From assembly GCA_024760905.1 (NCBI GenBank), contig CM045729.1:61116080-61180079 (forward strand): 64,000 bases of DNA, read 5' to 3'. The notes under the pieces are model-generated. The model saw only the letters and a list, made by a program, of their open reading frames with translations. It searched no databases and was not told where the DNA came from. Every line of letters begins with the position of its first letter. The first letter of the stretch is position 1. Source of the DNA: Plotosus lineatus. Lineage: Eukaryota; Chordata; Actinopteri; Siluriformes; Plotosidae. Positions 61,312 through 64,000 of the stretch are shown here, in pieces. Both the position numbers and the translations under genes were made by a program.

Positions 61312-61699
61312 ATCTTCAAGATAAAGTCTGTCTGTCTTCCTTTCGGCTTTTTTCCCTTTTACTTGGGATTCGCCGCAGCAAATCATCTTGATTCACATGT
61401 TTGATTTGGCAGAGGTTTTTACGTCGGATGCCCTTCCTGTCACAACCCTTTTTAGCAAGGGACAGAACCACGCTGACGACTTTGCAGCTACTCTTTACGA
61501 AAGTCAGCAATGGTTCTTTTACATGAACCTCTCACCATAGACAGTGAGAGACATGGCCCGCCTTTGATAACCCAGTTAGCTGCACTTGGGGGGACAGTGA
61601 CAACCTTGTGGAGAGTGGGACTCGAACCCCCAACCTTAGGATCAGTGATCCAGCACCCTATACCACTAGACCACCACTGCCCCATCTTTAAGATAAAGT
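61312..61699 (-). mobile_element. SINE-B1, complete reference copy with 16-bp target duplication
   Basis: Element 61328-61683 is flanked by atcttcaagataaagt and atctttaagataaagt (one mismatch). On the - strand: tRNA-like head (ggggcagtggtggtctagtg; B box gggggttcgagtccc), central domain (gcagctaactgggttatc, gaaccattgctgactttcg), breakpoint gtcgtcagcgtg, then caggaagggcatccgacg (as in the RTE 5' UTR) and gatttgctgcggcgaatcc ... gccgaaaggaag (as in the RTE 3' end). Confidence 0.92.
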
Positions 61700-62488
61700 A
61701 AAGAATAAAAAATAAAACAATGTGTGTATATAGACAGAAATTATAACCACCAACTACATCTACATTCAAAGAGAGTATTTTCCCGCCAGCATGGTGTCCC
61801 ACGTTACATTACATCATACTTGATTCATGATGTATTGAATGTGTGATTCACACCTGCAGGTGGTAAACCAATAGTTTTCTGTGCCAGAATCTCACTTTTT
61901 TGGTCTTATTTTATCAAAACAATCCAAATGTTGGAACATGTTTTCAGCAAGCATGTTCAAAGCGCTGGAATGTGAATTTTTCTGCAAAACAATTTTTGCC
62001 AGCTCTACTTTGTTTTGCTGTAATTTGCTAAATATTATGGGAGATTGAAGCCACATGACCAAGAGCTTGATCTAGATAATCTGATGGTTATTTTGAGATC
62101 ATCTTTTGAGAATGGACAATGCAAAACATCAAATGAATGTCATGTGGCAAGAAAGGGAATGTGTGGCCCAGCCCTAAGGATGTGATCTGTCTTCATGTGT
62201 AAAACTGAAAGAGAACGCTATTGATATTCCAACATTATTACTATAATAACTTAAATATGCTGGTTTATTAGGTTTCTATAGGGTCTAACTTATTTTTTCC
62301 AGATTTGGATGGATTCCTTACCATTCTGTTAGCATGTAATCATCACAGGATGGTGGGGTGTTCATTCATTTTCTGTGGGTTTCAAAGACTAAAAAGGAGC
62401 TACAAGGTAGTATGAGAATCAAGGATTTGCTGGAAGAGTCTGTGGTCTGAATTGTAACTGTGTTGTAGTTTTTAATGCGTTCTTTGTC

Positions 62489-62811
62489 ATAAATAATTGA
62501 TTGGGTCCAATGGCGCGGTGGTGAAAGTACAAGTCTCAAGGTCAGGAGGTTGTGGGTTCAGATTCCCGTTAAACCCCAACCATGTTAAGACCCCTGGGCA
62601 AGGTCTTGTCCACCCAGCAGTATACTCTAAATGGGTACCAGTAAAAAAAAAAAAAAAACTGGGACACCAGCCTATGATGGACAAGTGTTCAATCCAGTAG
62701 GAGTTTGATTTCCTAGTTGCTTCACGTTAAGGAAACTGGGCATAATCACTGGCCTGATGAGCCACTAGACTTGGGTGTAAAAGCCCAACAGATTTATGAA
62801 TAAATAATTGA
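62489..62811 (+). mobile_element. SINE-A with perfect 12-bp target duplication
   Basis: Element 62501-62799 is flanked by ataaataattga (62489-62500, 62800-62811). Head gtccaatggcgcggtgg, B-box-like gggttcagattcccg, cccctgggcaaggtct, a poly(A) run at 62645-62659, and the gggtgtaaaagcccaacag end. Confidence 0.88.
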
Positions 62812-63299
62812 GTATGTGCCTGTTTACATTAAAACTGGGTTACATAATTGAAAGTCCATAAAATCAGAACGTGAAATAATGCAGACAAACTTTAAGGCTC
62901 CGTTAAGTAACTTAAATGCTTTTTTTGTGCCACAGTGTCTTGGAAAGCAGAACTGCAATGAGCTTAGTTTGGGAATAAAAAACACTAAACAAACTAAATA
63001 TTGTGGTATTCTGACCATTAAACCTATATTTGAGTCTTTGCCAAAGTTTTGAGCACATAACTGTCAAAATTTTTGCTGTAGCATCACAAATTTCTTTCAC
63101 TTCCTTGAGGATTAAATATATTCCAGCATAAAACTTCCCCTGTGCACAAGGCAAACTCTGTCAAGACATGGTTTGCCAAGTTTGGGCTAGAAGAACCTCT
63201 CTCTCTACATCCAATCACAAGAAATGGATGTCGATGAAGCTTGAATGATGGTCATACAGGGATTGTCATGGCTGTGATCACAATGGTCTACCGTATGGT

Positions 63300-63522
63300 T
63301 CACCGGGCCACATCTACAGGCAATTTGGAACAGCCAATTAACCTCCTGTGCATGTTTTTGGACTGTGGGAGGAAGCAAGAGTACCTAGAGGAAACCCACT
63401 CAAGTACAGGGAGAACATTTTGGAATCGAACCCAGGCCAGGAATCGAACCCAGGCCTGGAATCGAACCCATGCCTTCTTACAGTGAGGCGGATGTGCTAA
63501 CCACTACACCACCGTGCCGCCA
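63300..63522 (-). mobile_element. SINE-C with triplicated B box
   Basis: On the - strand: head (ggcggcacggtggtgtagtg, gttagcacatccgcctcac), then three tandem 18-bp units (63422-63475), each containing the B box ggttcgattcc, then a shortened body ending near gctgttccaaattgcc. Confidence 0.85.
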
Positions 63523-63540
63523 TTAAAAGAGCTTAAGTGT

Positions 63541-63720
63541 ACTGATCTGATGCCTACTGAATACCTCTGGTATGAATTGGACCTGTTGACTATATACCAA
63601 AAGTGCCTGACACCTCACTAATACTAATGTGGCTGCGTGAACCAAGCCCGACAGCCATGCTCCAAAATCCAGTGGGAATCCATCTCAGAAGAGTGGAGGT
63701 TATTTGGAGGAAAAAAAAAA
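63541..63720 (+). mobile_element. Possible Tc1-type transposase scrap
   Basis: At 63548-63586 a frame reads LMPTEYLWYELD, like the LNPIEHLWDELD motif around the last catalytic Glu of Tc1-type transposases. Too short and decayed for more. Confidence 0.3.
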
Positions 63721-64000
63721 AAAACCTTCAAGATCCCCGATCTTAGAATGAGTCATGGGAAACGTAAGCAAAGCCAAATAGCATTGCCCTCGAAGCCATG
63801 GTCATGACTGAATAACAGTGTGTTTCAAATCAGTCATGACTGATCTAGTGACAATCAGATATCTGTATCATCACAAGGAAGGGCTGCTTTATGCATCACC
63901 CTCTATTACCTTTTGCTCCATTTTTATTATAAATGTCTCTTTTCTTTCTGTGCTGGAGAATAAAGGCAGCATGAGTGTAGCACAGTGTAGAGTTACTTTC

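Larger units (their letters stand above)
59237..64000. other. adcy5 intron, continues past the window
   Basis: Opens gtattt. It contains several SINEs (listed). 59237-59723, 59974-60332, 60635-61311, 61700-62488 and 62812-63299 show nothing recognisable, and no further adcy5 exon was found. Confidence 0.75.

Overview
This is vertebrate genomic DNA, most likely from a teleost fish. It contains one recognisable protein-coding gene on the + strand, broken into short exons with GT-AG introns. The rest is intron filled with mobile DNA typical of teleosts: an RTE-clade LINE, several tRNA-derived SINE families, Tc1 and pogo/Tigger elements, hAT elements and many (CA)n, (TA)n and (GA)n tracts. I cannot name the species. 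The repeat mix would suit an otophysan fish, but that is a weak inference.

The gene is adcy5 (adenylate cyclase type 5). Nine consecutive coding exons (called presumptive exons 2-10 here) lie at 30758-30907, 31516-31637, 37632-37743, 42609-42736, 48423-48581, 48733-48874, 50906-51043, 58321-58343 and 59092-59236. Phases match at every junction, and the joined reading frame is open with no stop or frameshift. They encode the end of membrane block M1, the signalling helix, the whole C1a catalytic half-domain with both metal-binding aspartates, and most of C1b. The first coding exon (N-terminus and most of M1) must lie left of the window. The exons for M2 and C2 must lie to the right. Positions 1-30757 are therefore read as the 3' part of a very large first intron, and 59237-64000 as the start of the next one.

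Repeats by region (family letters are local names). 1-1217: pogo/Tigger-like element with a SINE-A inside. 1632-2380: hAT MITE carrying a 5'-3' fused RTE deletion derivative and a SINE-A. 5713-8718: nearly full-length RTE LINE on the - strand with a perfect 20-bp target duplication. 10707-13075: Tigger-like MITEs and SINEs. 13103-15725: SINE-C cluster, hAT remnant and a SINE-B with a doubled tRNA head. 16689-17350: chimeric SINE+LINE-tail insertion with a 20-bp duplication. 17418-19089: TIGD1-like and BED-type hAT relics. 19742-21444: SINE-B2, a fold-back element and a Tigger copy. 21537-23056: probable solo LTR inside a (TA)n tract. 25533-26614: Tigger copy with CCAAT/GC-box tandem repeats. 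27690-28680: Tc1 relic with a palindrome. 34316-36570: hairpin and a dead Tc1 carrying a SINE. 38624-41260: element X, microsatellites, a Tc1-type chimera, SINE-D and an L2/Rex1-like relic. 43867-48302: nested LINE-in-Tigger-in-older-element cluster ending 120 bp before presumptive exon 6. 49694-50604: element X with an RTE fragment. 53911-54400: 5'-truncated RTE. 55764-56845: intact-ended hAT. 57188-63700: further SINEs.

The most interesting signal concerns the retroposons. SINE-B elements share one tRNA-like head and central domain, but at the same point (just after a cgtcagcgtg motif) they switch to one of three unrelated 3' tails. One tail is itself a fusion of the RTE 5' UTR and the RTE 3' end, the same architecture as the internally deleted RTE copy at 1687-2068. 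Together with the chimeric insertion at 16689-17350 and the template-switch inversion in the RTE at 7651-7724, this suggests a reverse transcription machinery that frequently jumps between templates. I found no complete, previously undescribed coding system.
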